From Aselliscus stoliczkanus (lineage: Eukaryota; Chordata; Mammalia; Chiroptera; Hipposideridae), in contig CM066730.1 in NCBI GenBank assembly GCA_033961575.1, forward strand, positions 137,047,523 to 137,111,522: a stretch of DNA of 64,000 bases, read 5' to 3'. This document shows, piece after piece, positions 11,141-22,689 of this stretch. Numbering within the stretch: position 1 is the stretch's first letter; every line of letters starts with the position of its first letter. A model generated the notes under the pieces. It was not told where the DNA came from, searched no databases, and saw only the letters and a program-made list of their open reading frames with translations. Both the position numbers and the translations under genes were made by a program.

Positions 11141-12110
11141 AATATGATCTGTATTTTAGGGCTCCTCTTTTTCCAATGTAACCAGGGTTGTTTATACTCT
11201 GAGGTTGGAGTAACTACCTGTTGACTGGCTTAAAGCTGCTAATTTTGATGACCTTTTGGGCTATGTGGAGGCATTGGTAGAAAAAACTGCCTTCGAAGGA
11301 GGGTATAAATCTGCTTTCACTCCATTCTGTTCCTCCGGGAGGATTTATGAGCTGTGAAAAGGGATACTTGACATTAATAACAGAAATCTTTTCAATTTTA
11401 CTAGGGAGTCTGCCTTTAAAATACACTAAAAGCTTATTTATTCCTGGGTAAGTATTTCTATTCTTAGTCATGTTAATCTCTCCCCACCCACCCACCCCCT
11501 AATGAAACATCCACCTTCTCAGTGGTACTAAATTAGGGTGATCCCAACTGCTTAAAGAATAAGGAGGTATAGTGAATGCCTCCTGCTCCATGATTCTACT
11601 TTGGATCCATATAGGACCTTTGCTTCTTGAGTTTTAAGCTTGCTTAAAACAACTGAATGCTTGCTCGGGCTATGCCCTGTCCCAATGAGTTCAGCAGCTC
11701 CATTATGGTTTCTTCTTCAACTGTTGCAGGGGTCTATGAACCGACAGAGGCACTGGGTGGGTCAGCTGAAGTGTAGGTTAAGGCCAAAGCCAGATTTTTA
11801 CCCTATGATATTCTAGTTTGACCACATTCTGGCTGGATGTTGCCTCCATCCTGGGTGCCATATTTTGAAGGACCATTGATGAAACAGCTGATCCAGTGAA
11901 GGCCAGGGAGGAGAGGGTCGTGTGGGGAAATCTTGGGAGGACTAGCTAAGGAAATTGAGAAGAGAAGACTGCGGTGGATATGGGGTGGAGGGACATGGTA
12001 CCTGTCTTTAAATAGCTGTAAGGTGTCATGATGGGTAATATGAAATGTACTCTTGTTCCCAAGACATGGCACAGTGCCTGGTAAAGAGAAACCATAACCA
12101 ACAGTGATCT
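11141..12110. other. unassigned unique sequence
   Basis: No recognisable gene or repeat. A minus-strand open frame of 93 codons (11495-11214) has no motif that I know. Confidence 0.5.
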
Positions 12111-12114
12111 TCAT

Positions 12115-12310
12115 TTTTAAGCACATGTTATGTGTCAGTCTTTGTAATAATGTTTTGCTTACCTAATCTCAATTAGAAATTATTATTTCTAAATAATAGC
12201 TGAGGAAACTCAGGCTCAGAAAAATTAAGAAACTTTTCAAAGTCACATAATAAATACCTAAGCAAGGCTTCAAGCCAGGTCATCCCCAAGAAACTGAGTA
12301 CTTCTCTCCA
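12115..12310 (-). repeat. MIR SINE fragment
   Basis: Antisense MIR core: GAGGAAACTCAGGCTCAGAA, then TTTTCAAAGTCACATAATAA and GGCTTCAAGCCAGGTCATCC. Confidence 0.75.
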
Positions 12311-12394
12311 TGGCACTCTGACTCTCAAGACGCCTTTCCTGACACCAGAATGAGGATCACAGCATTGGGGTGTGGGGTGGGCTTTCAGTGAGCA

Positions 12395-12520
12395 AATTCT
12401 ATCACTTTCATCTTTTCCTTTGTGGATGAGGAATTGTGGTTTGGGTAACAGAGTTCCACAGCCAGGATGATCCAGTGTCAGGATTAAAACCCATGCTGGT
12501 CTTTGTACAAAATGCAACCT
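12395..12520 (-). repeat. MIR SINE fragment, interrupted at its end by a younger SINE
   Basis: Antisense MIR modules GTGGATGAGGAATTGTGGTT, CCACAGCCAGGATGATCCAG and GATTAAAACCCATGCTGGTC. The tRNA-SINE at 12524 inserted just beyond this point. Confidence 0.6.
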
Positions 12521-12523
12521 CTT

Positions 12524-12638
12524 TTTTTTTTTTTTTTTTTTTTTGAGGGCAGTGTCACTGGCCCTCATATGTGGGACCGAACCGGGGCCGCTGGCTTCCC
12601 AAGCCAGCGTTTAACCACCGCGCCACTCAGCAGACCCC
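12524..12638 (-). mobile_element. short tRNA-derived SINE, lineage-specific
   Basis: A T-run (12522-12544) followed by the reverse complement of a tRNA-like body. On the minus strand this carries an A-box-like GTGGCGCGGTGGTTAAACGC and a B-box-like GGTTCGGTCCC. It is flanked by 15-base duplications (12509-12523 and 12639-12653) that differ at one position. About 115 bp including the tail. The near-identical duplications indicate a fairly recent insertion. The body resembles tRNA SINEs of bats. Confidence 0.85.
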
Positions 12639-12653
12639 AAAATCCAACCTCTT

Positions 12654-12889
12654 GATCATTATATTCTACCACCTCCCTGGTGCAAACAGACTCGATCCCT
12701 GCTTGTTTCTAGTTTGATCTGGATGAAACGTTGCTATTTGAAGTCTGAATCTCCATTACGCCTATTTTCTTCTGCTTAACTTTTGAACACTGGGAACTCC
12801 CTTGGCCTGTGTACTTGAATTCCTGGTTGGCCTTGACCCGGTACTCACTTTCTCCCTGGAGCCCCCATCTGCCCTGCTCCAGCTGATAG
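12654..12889. other. unassigned unique sequence
   Basis: Short unique interval with nothing recognised. Confidence 0.4.
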
Positions 12890-13130
12890 TGATGAGGATA
12901 ATATAATCTAAGCTCATTAAGTGTTTTGTGTCACTGCCAAGATATCACATACAGTATTGAGGTTTATCCTCACCACATTTAAATATTCCTTATAACAATC
13001 CCATGAATAGAATTATTATTGCCTGTTTCACAGATTAGCAATCAGTGTCTCAGAGAGGTTAGGCACATTTTCCCAAGGTCACACAGCTAATTAATTAATT
13101 GCCGATTCAGCCTACTACCACTACTGCTAA
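12890..13130 (-). repeat. MIR SINE, nearly full
   Basis: Antisense order is clear: TATTCCTTATAACAATCCCA, TATTGCCTGTTTCACAGATT, TCTCAGAGAGGTTAGGCACA and CCAAGGTCACACAGCTAATT. Confidence 0.85.
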
Positions 13131-13309
13131 TTTATGTTCTTCCTACAACATGCGTGCTAGGAATTCTTTTAACACTTCCACCTTTACTTGCCAACTTCTT
13201 CCTTGTGCTGCAAACAGCATGAAAAGGTAGAAGTTCACCGGGCATCACCAAATAAATATTATCTTCATCATCATCAATTTAAGATGCAAACTGTAAAAAG
13301 CCCCCAAAA

Positions 13310-13430
13310 TCTAAAAGGTTCTATTCTCAGAGACAGGAATTCATTATAAAGGAAGAAAACTGAGGCTTACAGAAACGAAGAGATTTTTCTCACGGTCGTT
13401 CAGCTAGTGAGAAGGCTGTGCCTTGATTTT
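13310..13430 (-). repeat. MIR SINE fragment
   Basis: Antisense core: GAAGAAAACTGAGGCTTACA, then TTTTCTCACGGTCGTTCAGC and TAGTGAGAAGGCTGTGCCTT. Confidence 0.75.
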
Positions 13431-13439
13431 AGTGTCTTA

Positions 13440-14275
13440 AAGAGTGAATGACATATATTTTTAAACAGGAGCAGATGAATAATCCAGATGTTAATGGGGG
13501 AGGAATAGACAAAGATGGGAACATGTTTATGAAATCTACAAAAGGTAGTGAAAGGTTATAGAAACACTATGAAAATCTTCGTAAGACATAACTAAAAATT
13601 TTTGGTGAGATTAAGTTGTCTGTATAGTGATGTGTGGGTGCACAAAGCAATTCTTTTTATTTCAGAGGAGATTTAGTTACGTAGTCCCTCCTGAATAAGG
13701 AAATGTAAAAATTAAGATAAGTAGACATGTATGGTCCTAGCAGAAGAAATTAACTGGACTATGTGCATGTAACTTAGCAAAAGCTATGCTGTTTAGGTCC
13801 TTTGACACATGGAATTCAGGTACGGAGAGATCAGTTTGCCTGCTGAGGTAGAGTAGATACCCAAACACCTGCTTTGCTTGATGTGAAGGTGGGAAACCTG
13901 ACCAAGTAGACTGAGGCCGATCTGACCAAAAGGTGCTGACAAAAAAAGGACTCCAAGGAACCCATGACCCCACAGAGTAACTCTCTTGGAGCAAAGAGAA
14001 ACTTGATGACTTCCAGGTTTATATATCCAGCCTTTTTTTCTTAAAGCCCAGACTTCTGACATATCCATTTAGCAGGTCCAAAAAAATAATATCTTAATTC
14101 TGTCTGCTCAAAACCCTCCTGGTTTTCCACCTTGTTTGGAATATAAGTTCTTATGTGGTATCCAAGGCCCCTTATCATCTGATCCCTGGTTAATTCTTAT
14201 TCTTATTTCTACTCTTCTCTATTTGGTTCTCTCTGTTCCAGCTGCATTGGCCTCTTTGATGTTTCAGAAGCAATA
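13440..14275. other. unassigned unique sequence
   Basis: No gene or repeat recognised. Two overlapping minus-strand open frames of about 90 codons at 13737-14068 have no recognisable motif. Confidence 0.5.
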
Positions 14276-14279
14276 ACAT

Positions 14280-15070
14280 AAACACAAGAGCATGTGCAGG
14301 TATATAAATTTGTTAAATACAAGGAAGTGGAACTGCTAGGTCAAAGTGTATGCACCTGTATAATTTTGACAGGTACTTCCAATTTGTCCTTCGTTGCATT
14401 TGTGGCAATGTACACTCCCACCAACGGTTTCTGAGAGTGCCTGTTTCCCTCACCATCTGACTGTGTTTTCAAACTATGGATCACTGCCAATTTTTAAGAG
14501 AGAAGTGGCAGTTCACTATATTTTCTCATTATGAGTGAGATGGAACATCACTTATTTTAAAAACCCATTTGTATTCTTCTGTACACTACATACATATAAT
14601 TTGACCATTTTCAATGGGATTAGTCGTATTTTCTCTTATTGCTCTCTGAATACCCTTTATATATTAGGAAGATTACTCCTGTGGTGTGATTTGAGTTGCA
14701 GATGTATTTCCCCAAATATTTCGTTTGTCTTCTGACTATCTTTTAGCCATTTATAAACATTTTATTTTTACGTGATCGAACTTACTGTTTTGCTTAAAGT
14801 TTCAGGGTTTTGTGTTATTCTTTGAAAGGATTTCCCTGCTTCTAGATTGTTAAAATAAATCACATATTTCCTTCAAGCATTTTTGTAATTTCTTTTTAGA
14901 TTGTAAAAAATTTTGATAGGTCTAGAATTCATTTGTGTGTAAGGGATGAAGTAGGGTTCCAACATTTTTCTCCCACCACCCAAATTGCACCAATCCTGCT
15001 AATTCTGTTTCTTCACTGATCCAATTTTCCCCAAACTAAGATGCCACCTATTATATACTAAATTCCTCCA
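14280..15070 (-). mobile_element. old L1 3' region fragment
   Basis: Antisense L1 phrases: AGTGGAACTGCTAGGTCAAA, ACACTCCCACCAACGGTTTC, ATTTTTACGTGATCGAACTT and TTTTGATAGGTCTAGAATTC. Highly diverged; belongs to the older L1M-type layer. Confidence 0.75.
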
Positions 15071-15393
15071 TGCATTGGGTTTTTTTCTTTATAATTCAAC
15101 ATTATTCTATTTATATGTGTGCCAGTCTAAGTTATAGTAGCTTTACTCTGTTTTAATATCTGGAAGTCTCATAAACAAGGGAATGTCAATGTAGAGGTAT
15201 TGTTTTTCCTTCTAACAATGACAGCTGGACCCAATTTATTATCATAATAAAAGAGATATGACTATATTTGCATCTCTGATTTGAGGAGCAAAACATAGTG
15301 GGTAGAGAAGACTAAAATTTAGCAATGAGAGAAATCTAAGATTAGATTTAAGATTACAAAGTACATTCCTATCACTCCCCACCCCCAGCGCAT
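15071..15393. other. unassigned sequence
   Basis: AT-rich and possibly a continuation of the old L1, but not readable as such. Confidence 0.4.
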
Positions 15394-15421
15394 GCACACA
15401 CACGCACACACACACACACAC
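15394..15421. repeat. (CA)n microsatellite
   Basis: Interrupted CA array of 28 bases. Confidence 0.95.
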
Positions 15422-15839
15422 TCAGCCGATTGCTTGTCTGGAGTGGACAGGACAGTTTCCCAGAGGAGTATGGGTGGTAACATGAAAGTGATAGATTAGG
15501 CAATGAAGATCTTACTGTTAATACTGTAAAGAAAACCAGTCATGTTTCCTGAATTCATTATCAAATGACCAAAATTTGTAATTGTTGATTAGTTGCTGTG
15601 AAAGGACAAATTTTTATTGGAAAATTGTGAGGGTCTAATTATTAAATACATATGAATCACAGAAAAGAAAAAGAAAGTGATAGATTAGGGCTTCATGATT
15701 GACTGCAGGGCCCCCGTTACTACTAGTCTTCTAAAAGTCATGATGTAAATAATAGGTTTTATAACCGTACTTTCTTAATGATTTAAAACTTTATTTCATC
15801 TTAGTTTATGCTTTTTAAAGCTTATTAATTTAAAAAATG

Positions 15840-16700
15840 TTTGGTGCCTACACATCTATTAGAATGGCCAAGATCAAAACACTAACACCAAATGCTAGAG
15901 GGAATGTGGAACAGTAGGCACTCTCATTCAATACTAGTGGGAATGCAAAATGGTACAGCCACTTTGGAGGACACTTTGGTGTGTCTACAAAGCTAAACAT
16001 ACCCTTACCATATGATCCAGCAGCATTCATGTTACTTGGTATTTACCCAAAGGAGTTGAAAACTTATGTCCACACAAAAATCTGCACACAAATGTCGACA
16101 GCAGCTGTATTAATAATTGCCAAGATGTCTTCCAGTAGATGAATGAATAAACTGTAGTACTTCCAGACAATGGAATATTGTTCAGCACTAGGAAGAAATG
16201 AACTATCAAACCATGAAAACACATGAAGGAAATTTAAATGCATAGTACTACCAAGTAAAAGAGGGCAATCTGAGAAGACTATGTGCTGTATGATTCCAAC
16301 TATGTGACAATCTGAAAAAGGCAAAACTGTGGAGATAGTAAAGAAATCAGTGGCTGCCAAGGATTAGGGGCAAGGGAGGGATGAATAGGCAGAGCACAGA
16401 AGATTTTTAGGGCAGTAAAACTGTTTTGTATGATGCTATAATGATGCCATTATACATTAACCCATAGAATGTACAACACCAAAAATGAACCCTAATGTAA
16501 ACAATGGACTTTGGGTGATAATGATGCATCAATGTATAGGTTCATCAACTGTGACAAATGTACCACTCTAGCTTGAGATGTTGATAATGGGAGAAGTTGT
16601 GCATGTATAGGGGGGAAAGGGTGAAATCCATGTACCTTCCTCTCAACTTTGCCATGAAACTGTGAATCTAAAACTATATTAAAACAAGTGTATTAAAGAA
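15840..16700 (+). mobile_element. old L1 3' end (ORF2 C-terminus and 3' UTR)
   Basis: Forward L1 phrases: TAGAATGGCCAAGATCAAAA, GTGGGAATGCAAAATGGTAC, ACCATATGATCCAGCAGCAT, ACAATGGAATATTGTTCAGC and CCTCTCAACTTTGCCATGAA. The end is AT-rich near 16680-16710. It represents the reverse transcriptase gene's tail and the 3' UTR. Stops are scattered through it, so it is inert. Confidence 0.85.
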
Positions 16701-16849
16701 TATTTTAAAAAATTATTGAGAATCCATTGTACTTTAGGTATTTCAAAGATAGTTGAGATAAAATGATATTCCAGGCATTCATGAATCCTGGGAAGACCAA
16801 CCTAAAGTTTACCTGATGTCTAATAAAAGGGACCTACAAATTCTCAGAG

Positions 16850-17075
16850 GAGAAGTGTAAGAGCTGAAAGGGCTTCCATGTCAGTCAGACATAGATTCAG
16901 ATTCTTAGTATGTAACTTAAGAGCATGACTTCGGGCATATTTTTGAGACTCATTTGCTCGGTTGCAAGGAGATTAAAATATTTCTCTTGTAATATTATTC
17001 TGAAGATTAAATGATAAATGTAAGGACTCTAGGGTAGTACCTGTAACATATTAAATGTTTACTACATAGCGGGTC
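16850..17075 (+). repeat. MIR SINE fragment
   Basis: Forward MIR order: AGCATGACTTCGGGCATATT, GACTCATTTGCTCGGTTGCA, TTCTGAAGATTAAATGATAA and ATTAAATGTTTACTACATAG. Confidence 0.65.
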
Positions 17076-17079
17076 CTTT

Positions 17080-17715
17080 CTGCTGTTTTCCTGTGCCCTA
17101 CCACTGGAGCAAAACAAAGGACAACCTAGCTCCAAGGGTGCCGGCTGATGCTTTCTGAATATGCAGCATTCATACCTCTGTAGAGAGCTCTCCTGGCCTT
17201 GGCAATTCTCCCCAGAATCTTTCCAGATTGCACATGTTCTTTGCAGACTATTAGACATAGACTAAACATTTGTCCTCTGCTTCCATGTACCTTTCCTTGG
17301 GCTTCTCATGTTTATGCTTTCCTCTTTTCCTTGGTTGAAACCTTGGCTTTGTAAGAAATTTCCCACATAAGATGCTCTTATTTTTAACTAAGAAAGGAGA
17401 TGCTTTTGACAACTGTACATCATTATGATATTTATACTACATGTAATATTCCTAACATCTGTTTCTGTGTCAGTTTCCCAAGGCTTAACTGACTAATAAT
17501 ATGACAGGCTGATATAAAATCAACGTTGTCAGTTGGTTTGATGCACAGCTCTGCTTTGGAGGGAGGCGCTGGAGGTCAGAGCTGAGTATTTACTTTAGTA
17601 TCAGCTTGAACAGAGAATGAATCATATAACCCAGACAAGGATTGTGTGCCATTCTCCAACACCCAGGCTGGAATAGATTCCCTCCCCTCTGTACACTCAC
17701 AGTTCCTTGAATGTT
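17080..17715. other. unassigned unique sequence
   Basis: Nothing recognisable beyond short chance frames on the minus strand (17007-17258 and 17576-17794). Confidence 0.5.
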
Positions 17716-17724
17716 TGCTCTTGG

Positions 17725-17900
17725 GCAGGTAGTGATTAAATCCTGGGCTCTGGAATCTGACTCCCAAGTTCAGAGCCAAATACCCCCAAGGCATTCTGGA
17801 TCGTGTAAAATTGCTTATCTGCTCTGTGCCTTTGTTTTCTCATCTGTAAAACAGGCTTAATAATAGCACTTACATAATATTGTGGGTATTATTAATATAT
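17725..17900 (+). repeat. MIR SINE, well preserved core
   Basis: CTGGGCTCTGGAATCTGACT, CTCTGTGCCTTTGTTTTCTC and ATCTGTAAAACAGGCTTAAT. Confidence 0.8.
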
Positions 17901-18010
17901 TAATGCTATTATTAAAAGTACTTAATATGTTTTTCTATGTCAAAACAGTCACATCGAATTGTAAATGTGTATTTACTCGTCTCTTTACCCTACTAATCTG
18001 TGACGATTTT

Positions 18011-18346
18011 TTTTCCTCCAAACTTTATTGGGGAACAATATGTGTTTTTCCAGGACCCATCAGCTCCAAGTCAATTTATCGTCCTTCAATCTTAGTTGTG
18101 GAGGGCACAGTTCAGTTCCAAGTTCAGTTGCCACTTTCAATCTAGTTGTGGGGGTTGCAGCCCACCATCCTATGTGGAAGGCAACCTAATTGTTAAGAGC
18201 ACATGCTCTTACCAGATGAGCGATCCTGCCCCCCATTGGCAGCTCAGCTTGGGCACAGCTCACTGGCCCATGTGGGAATCGAACTGGCAACCCTGTTGCT
18301 CAGAGATTGTGCTCTAACCAACTGAGCCACCCAGCCGGCCCCAAAC
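18011..18346 (-). mobile_element. long, apparently dimeric tRNA-derived SINE (rhinolophoid-bat-like)
   Basis: A T-run at its left end (18007-18014), then a body that reads on the minus strand. It starts with a tRNA-like head whose A box is TGGCTCAGTTGGTTAGAGC and whose B box is AGTTCGATTCC. A second tRNA-like segment follows (CTGGTAAGAGCATGTGCTC, GGTTGCCTTCCACATAGG), then a CAACTAGATTGAA/TGGACTTGGAGC-like tail and an AATAAAG signal. Imperfect duplications (CTGTGACGATTTT 17998-18010, CTGTGAGGTTTTG 18347-18359) flank it. About 336 bp. The two A/B-box pairs suggest a tRNA dimer. Confidence 0.85.
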
Positions 18347-18444
18347 CTGTGAGGTTTTGATGGCAGGAAATGAGTCTTGTATATTGTTGTACTAGAACTT
18401 AACATTGGGTTTGCACATAGTATGTGCTCAGTATTTGTTTAAAA

Positions 18445-18754
18445 AATAACAGCAACATGGATGGGCCTTGAAAGCATTATGCTAAGTGAGGTAAGTCAGA
18501 CAGAGAGAGACAAATACTGTACAATATCACTTATATGTAGAATCTAAACAAGCCAAACTGGTAAAAACAGGGAGTAGAATGGTGGTTACCATGGGATGAG
18601 GTTGAGGGAAATGGGAAGACTTTGTCTAAGGGTATAAACTTGCAATAGTAGATAAATAAGTTCTGGAGATCTAATCTGTATTGTGGTGATTATAGTCAAC
18701 AATACTGTACTATAAACTTCAAAGTTGCTGAGAGACTAGATCTTAATTGTTCTC

Positions 18755-18787
<33 letters not shown>

Positions 18788-18925
18788 TAATTATGTGATG
18801 TGGTAGAGATGTTGACTCATGCTATGGTGGTAATCATTGCAATATATAAGTGTATCAAACTAACACGTTGTATACCTTAAACTTGCACAATGTTATATTT
18901 CAATTATATCTCAGTTAAAAAAGAA
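18445..18925 (+). mobile_element. L1 3' UTR fragment (L1MA-like)
   Basis: GATGGGCCTTGAAAGCATTA, GCTAAGTGAGGTAAGTCAGA, GATTATAGTCAACAATACTG and CGTTGTATACCTTAAACTTG with an A-rich end. A (CA)n microsatellite (18756-18785) has grown inside it. Confidence 0.8.
18756..18785. repeat. (CA)n microsatellite inside L1
   Basis: About 15 CA units located within the L1 3' UTR fragment. Confidence 0.97.
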
Positions 18926-18929
18926 AACT

Positions 18930-19535
18930 AAAAAGAAAAAGAATGAATGGATAATATTTCACTCTGGTTCATTGATTTAGTAATTGTGTGGGGATTGAGT
19001 TAGTATGGTATAAACAGACAGCAAATGTTTCTAAAGAGACCATGCAAGCTGTGCACTGAACAAATCCAGAGCTACTACTCACATAGACTGCTCTTGCCTT
19101 CAGGGGATGTAATATCTCAGATCATCTCTGTCCCTTCTCCCTCTGTATCAGCATGGGAGAAGATTTTCTGATCTGATGTGTCCAAAGGTTTAGTCTCTAC
19201 TTGCTGTCTTGCGTTTTCTGCTGTTGTGCAGTCATCACACCCTTGCAGGGCCTGGTCCACACCAGCAGGCTGGCTGTTTTCTCTCTCAGTGTCTTGTAGA
19301 TATGTCATGTTGGTTCTACTTTGCACATGTGACCATCTTAGATACAGTCAAAAGTAGGAAGCCCTTCCTACATCTACCATTACCAGCCATGTGCTTCTCC
19401 TAGCTTATTAGAGAAACCCTGAATTGGGCAATCACATACTTCTTTCTTTCCTACAACTTTTCTTTGTATGCATAGCTTCCTTAGTCAGGAACCCTGAAGG
19501 GGAGCACGGTTGAGTGATCCTGGAAGTGTTACGTT
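18930..19535. other. unassigned unique sequence
   Basis: No gene or repeat recognised. Confidence 0.5.
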
Positions 19536-19539
19536 ATGA

Positions 19540-19795
19540 GAGGCTAAATGCTATGAAAGTTAAAGCTTAGGTTCTAGAATCAGAAAGACTTGCACCGAAT
19601 CTGGTCTTAATTACTCTGTTACTTGGAAATGTATCTTAATCTTTCTGGTCTGAGTTTCTTTATGGTGAAAAGGGAAGCACATTTGTACCTAGCACATAAG
19701 GTTATTGTGCAGATTTTGTGTGATAAGTATGAAAAACATGACTACAACCAGTGCCTGTAGGAAGTGGGCAATAAATGCTAAGTTTTGAAGATTAT
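19540..19795 (+). repeat. MIR SINE, nearly full length
   Basis: TAGGTTCTAGAATCAGAAAG, ATCTTTCTGGTCTGAGTTTC, AAGGTTATTGTGCAGATTTT and AGTGGGCAATAAATGCTAAG. Confidence 0.8.
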
Positions 19796-19887
19796 CAAGA
19801 GTATCTAAACCATGTTTTTATGCAAAAAGATAATTAAATTCAATGAAAGGTAGTTTTCTTCCAAAGCAGGGCATTGAGCTAGATGTA

Positions 19888-20038
19888 TTTTTTTTTTTTT
19901 TTGAGCCATCCTGCTACCTGTTGGCAGCTCAGTGGCTGCTCAGCTCGGGCTAGGAAGCCAACCAGCAACACTGTTGCTCAGAGCTCAGCTCGCACTCTTG
20001 AGCAAGCTCTTAACCAACTGAGCCACTTGGCTGGTCCA
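19888..20038 (-). mobile_element. tRNA-derived SINE
   Basis: A T-run is followed by an antisense tRNA-like body. On the minus strand the A box reads GTGGCTCAGTTGGTTAAGAGC at the element's 5' end. It is flanked by 8-base duplications TAGATGTA (19880-19887 and 20039-20046). It shares its head with the 18011 SINE but lacks that element's longer tail. Confidence 0.85.
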
Positions 20039-20046
20039 TAGATGTA

Positions 20047-21384
20047 GATTTTAATATGAATTTTTTTCTTTTCAAAAGGTGAACTACTACTATATATTTA
20101 ACTTTATTTTCCACTGTTTTTTGACATTTATGTCTCTGCCTTTTCCCTGGAATATGCTACTCTGACTCATGCCTCTATTGCCTGAGTAAAGTGATTCTAC
20201 TGCTTGGGAGGTCCTTCCCTTTTCCTGTACTTCACCTTTCCCCAAATTTCCAGGAAATCTTTCACATTCTATTTCTTCTCTATTCCTTCAGTACTTATTT
20301 CCAGGATTGCATACTTGATCATATACTATTTGCTATTGTTTAATAGTCACAAGCATGTTCAGTGGTCAACTCAGTGAGTGCAGAAAACATGAAGCTTATT
20401 TCTTTTTCATGATCTGAAGGAAGACAATGCAGTGGATTGGAAGGAGCCTGGGATTTGGAAGTAGAAAGTGAGTGTTCTTTTAATGATTTGTCATTGGTAA
20501 TAGCTAGAGTACAGCCACATTTTCTTTAGATTATATTAGGTTTAATCTCTGTGTACTGCTCTGTGGTGCTTTAGAGACAAACTACCTGTTCTTTAGAATA
20601 GAAATCTCTAACCCAGTATATATCCATTGTATAATCTCTAGTCTGGAAGATATACTTATTAAGCCTTAACTCTGAAACTCAATACTTTTCATCGTTTAAA
20701 ATATATACTGTCATTTTATAACTAGAATTTATTTAGTAGAATTACTTCTCATGAAATAAAGAAGCCGAACTGGGAGTAAACAGTGAAATCGAAGAAATCA
20801 AAGGACATTGAATTATCTTTTTATAATATGTGTTCCAAAGCATTTGCTACAGGTATTTATGGATAGAGTTGTGTTATAGAAAAAATGATGGACATTTGTA
20901 ATTGGGTCCAGTGGTGAAATCTGTGCATTTATTGTAGAAAGGGAACCCAGTAGTGAATAGCCTGGTGGACTTTTCTAAGATGAAAAACTGCCCTAGACCA
21001 CTTAGAGAAACAAATGCTTATGTTGCTTACTTCTGGTTAAAATGAACTTTGTGTTTGCCGTATTAATGACCCTCTTTGAAACTGTGTGGCATTTCATTTC
21101 ATTTCACACTGATCTCCTACTGTTTTGTTATCTTGAACAGGGTTCTTGAGTTCTTTGTGGGTTGTCACATCTTTTGAAATGGTGCCTATAACATAGAGAT
21201 GTGTCAGGAACTTAACTGGTTGAACCTCAAGACCATGCTTCATTCTCCCCAATTTTATCTTTACTGGGGAAACTAGAGTCACTATCGCAGTGAGCTTATG
21301 GGAATAAGGAGGATAGACAACAACAAGCTTGCAGTGCTGAATCTTCCTTTATTCAAAAGTGTCAAATCTGGATACAAAAATTAA
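20047..21384. other. unassigned unique sequence
   Basis: A long stretch in which I can identify neither gene nor repeat. No open frame exceeds about 65 codons. Confidence 0.5.
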
Positions 21385-22270
21385 ACAGTATGAACAAAAA
21401 CCAGTGTGATCCCTGCCTTCATAGAGTCAGCACTTCAATGTCATGGGGGCACACTGGTGGGGACAACTAAACTAGCATTTTAGGGTCAGGAGAGGTTACA
21501 GAGAAATGGCATCTAAGCTAAGATGCAAAGGGCAATTGAGAGTTAGTCAACTATTACTTGGGGGTGAAAGGTCCTGGTCAGCATGTGCCAGAGAAGCAAG
21601 AAGGTTGGTTCTGGCAGACACATAAGTAATTTGATATGATTGGCACTGAGTGAGAGAAAGGAGTGGCTCTAGATGAGTCATTGGCAGGGGTTAGGTCATA
21701 AAGGGTCTTGCTGTCAATTATGAGAGTGGGCTTTCTAACAAGAGCAATGGAGAATTGCTGAGGGTTTTTAAAATAAGGGTGCTGACATGAGACAGTGTTT
21801 TCTTTAGGACACTCTTTCTACCTACGGTATGAAGAATGGGTAGAGAATGAAAGAAAAGAGGCAATGAGACCATTTAGGAAGTTATTGCAATAAAGTTGCC
21901 AAGAGACGGTGATGGCTCACACAAACATGATATTCGTAGGGGTGGAGAAGAGTTGATGAATTCTAGAGATATTTTAGAAGTTTAATGTCTGTATCTCCAT
22001 GGTTTATTGGACATAAGGAGTGAGAGAGAGATGAGGCATCCAGGTTTAAGCAATTGTGTGATGTGGGTAAGAGGAAAGGAGCATGTTTTGCAGGAAAGAA
22101 AATAAATTTAGTTTTGGACATGGTCCATCTAAGCAAAATGAAAACCAGGAGATAATAGCATAGAAGCCAAAAATAGAGGGCTTTTCTAGAAGAAAGGAAT
22201 GGTGAACAGTATAAATGTTGCCAAGAAGTCAAACAAAAAAGAAACCAATTAGAAAAGTCTACCAGGGAGG
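21385..22270 (+). repeat. ancient interspersed repeat, family unassigned (copy B)
   Basis: The same phrase order as copy A at 920: GATCCCTGCCTTCATAGAGT, AAAGGTCCTGGTCAGCATGT, GAGTCATTGGCAGGGGTTAG, TTAGGAAGTTATTGCAATAA and TGATGAATTCTAGAGATATT. Internal order is preserved over almost 900 bases with no coding potential. Confidence 0.45.
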
Positions 22271-22414
22271 TCCAGGTTTTAGTTAGGAAAAAAAAAAAAA
22301 GGTAGAATTATTAAACAGGTTAAATGTAAATAAAAGGGTGTGGTTTCCATGGAGAAGTGTTTCTAGTGTGGAGGTTTGAAAGACAGGAGCAGTAGAAAAA
22401 TGGGTCTATGGAAA

Positions 22415-22660
22415 CTAATTCATCATCTTCAATATTTATGGAGTGCTTACTATGTACCTTGGAAAGTGTTTTACAAGTATTACTGAATTTAATGTTCACA
22501 TTATCCCATGCAATTGGCACTCTTATAAGGCCCCTTTAACAGATGAGAAAACTGAGGTTCTGTGAGGTTAAATCAGTTTATCCAAGCTCTCACAGCTAGT
22601 AAGTGACAGAGCCAGGATTTCAACACAGATTCCCTTGGCCAAGAATCCTGCTCATCACCA
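22415..22660 (-). repeat. MIR SINE, well preserved
   Basis: AGTGCTTACTATGTACCTTG, CCTTTAACAGATGAGAAAAC, GAGGTTCTGTGAGGTTAAAT and CACAGCTAGTAAGTGACAGA. Confidence 0.9.
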
Positions 22661-22689
22661 CCAGCTGTGCTGCTGCCTAGGTATCATCT

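Noticed and set aside
14535..16360. Frames within 14.5-16.4 kb
   Set aside because: Contained in old L1 sequence or antisense to it.
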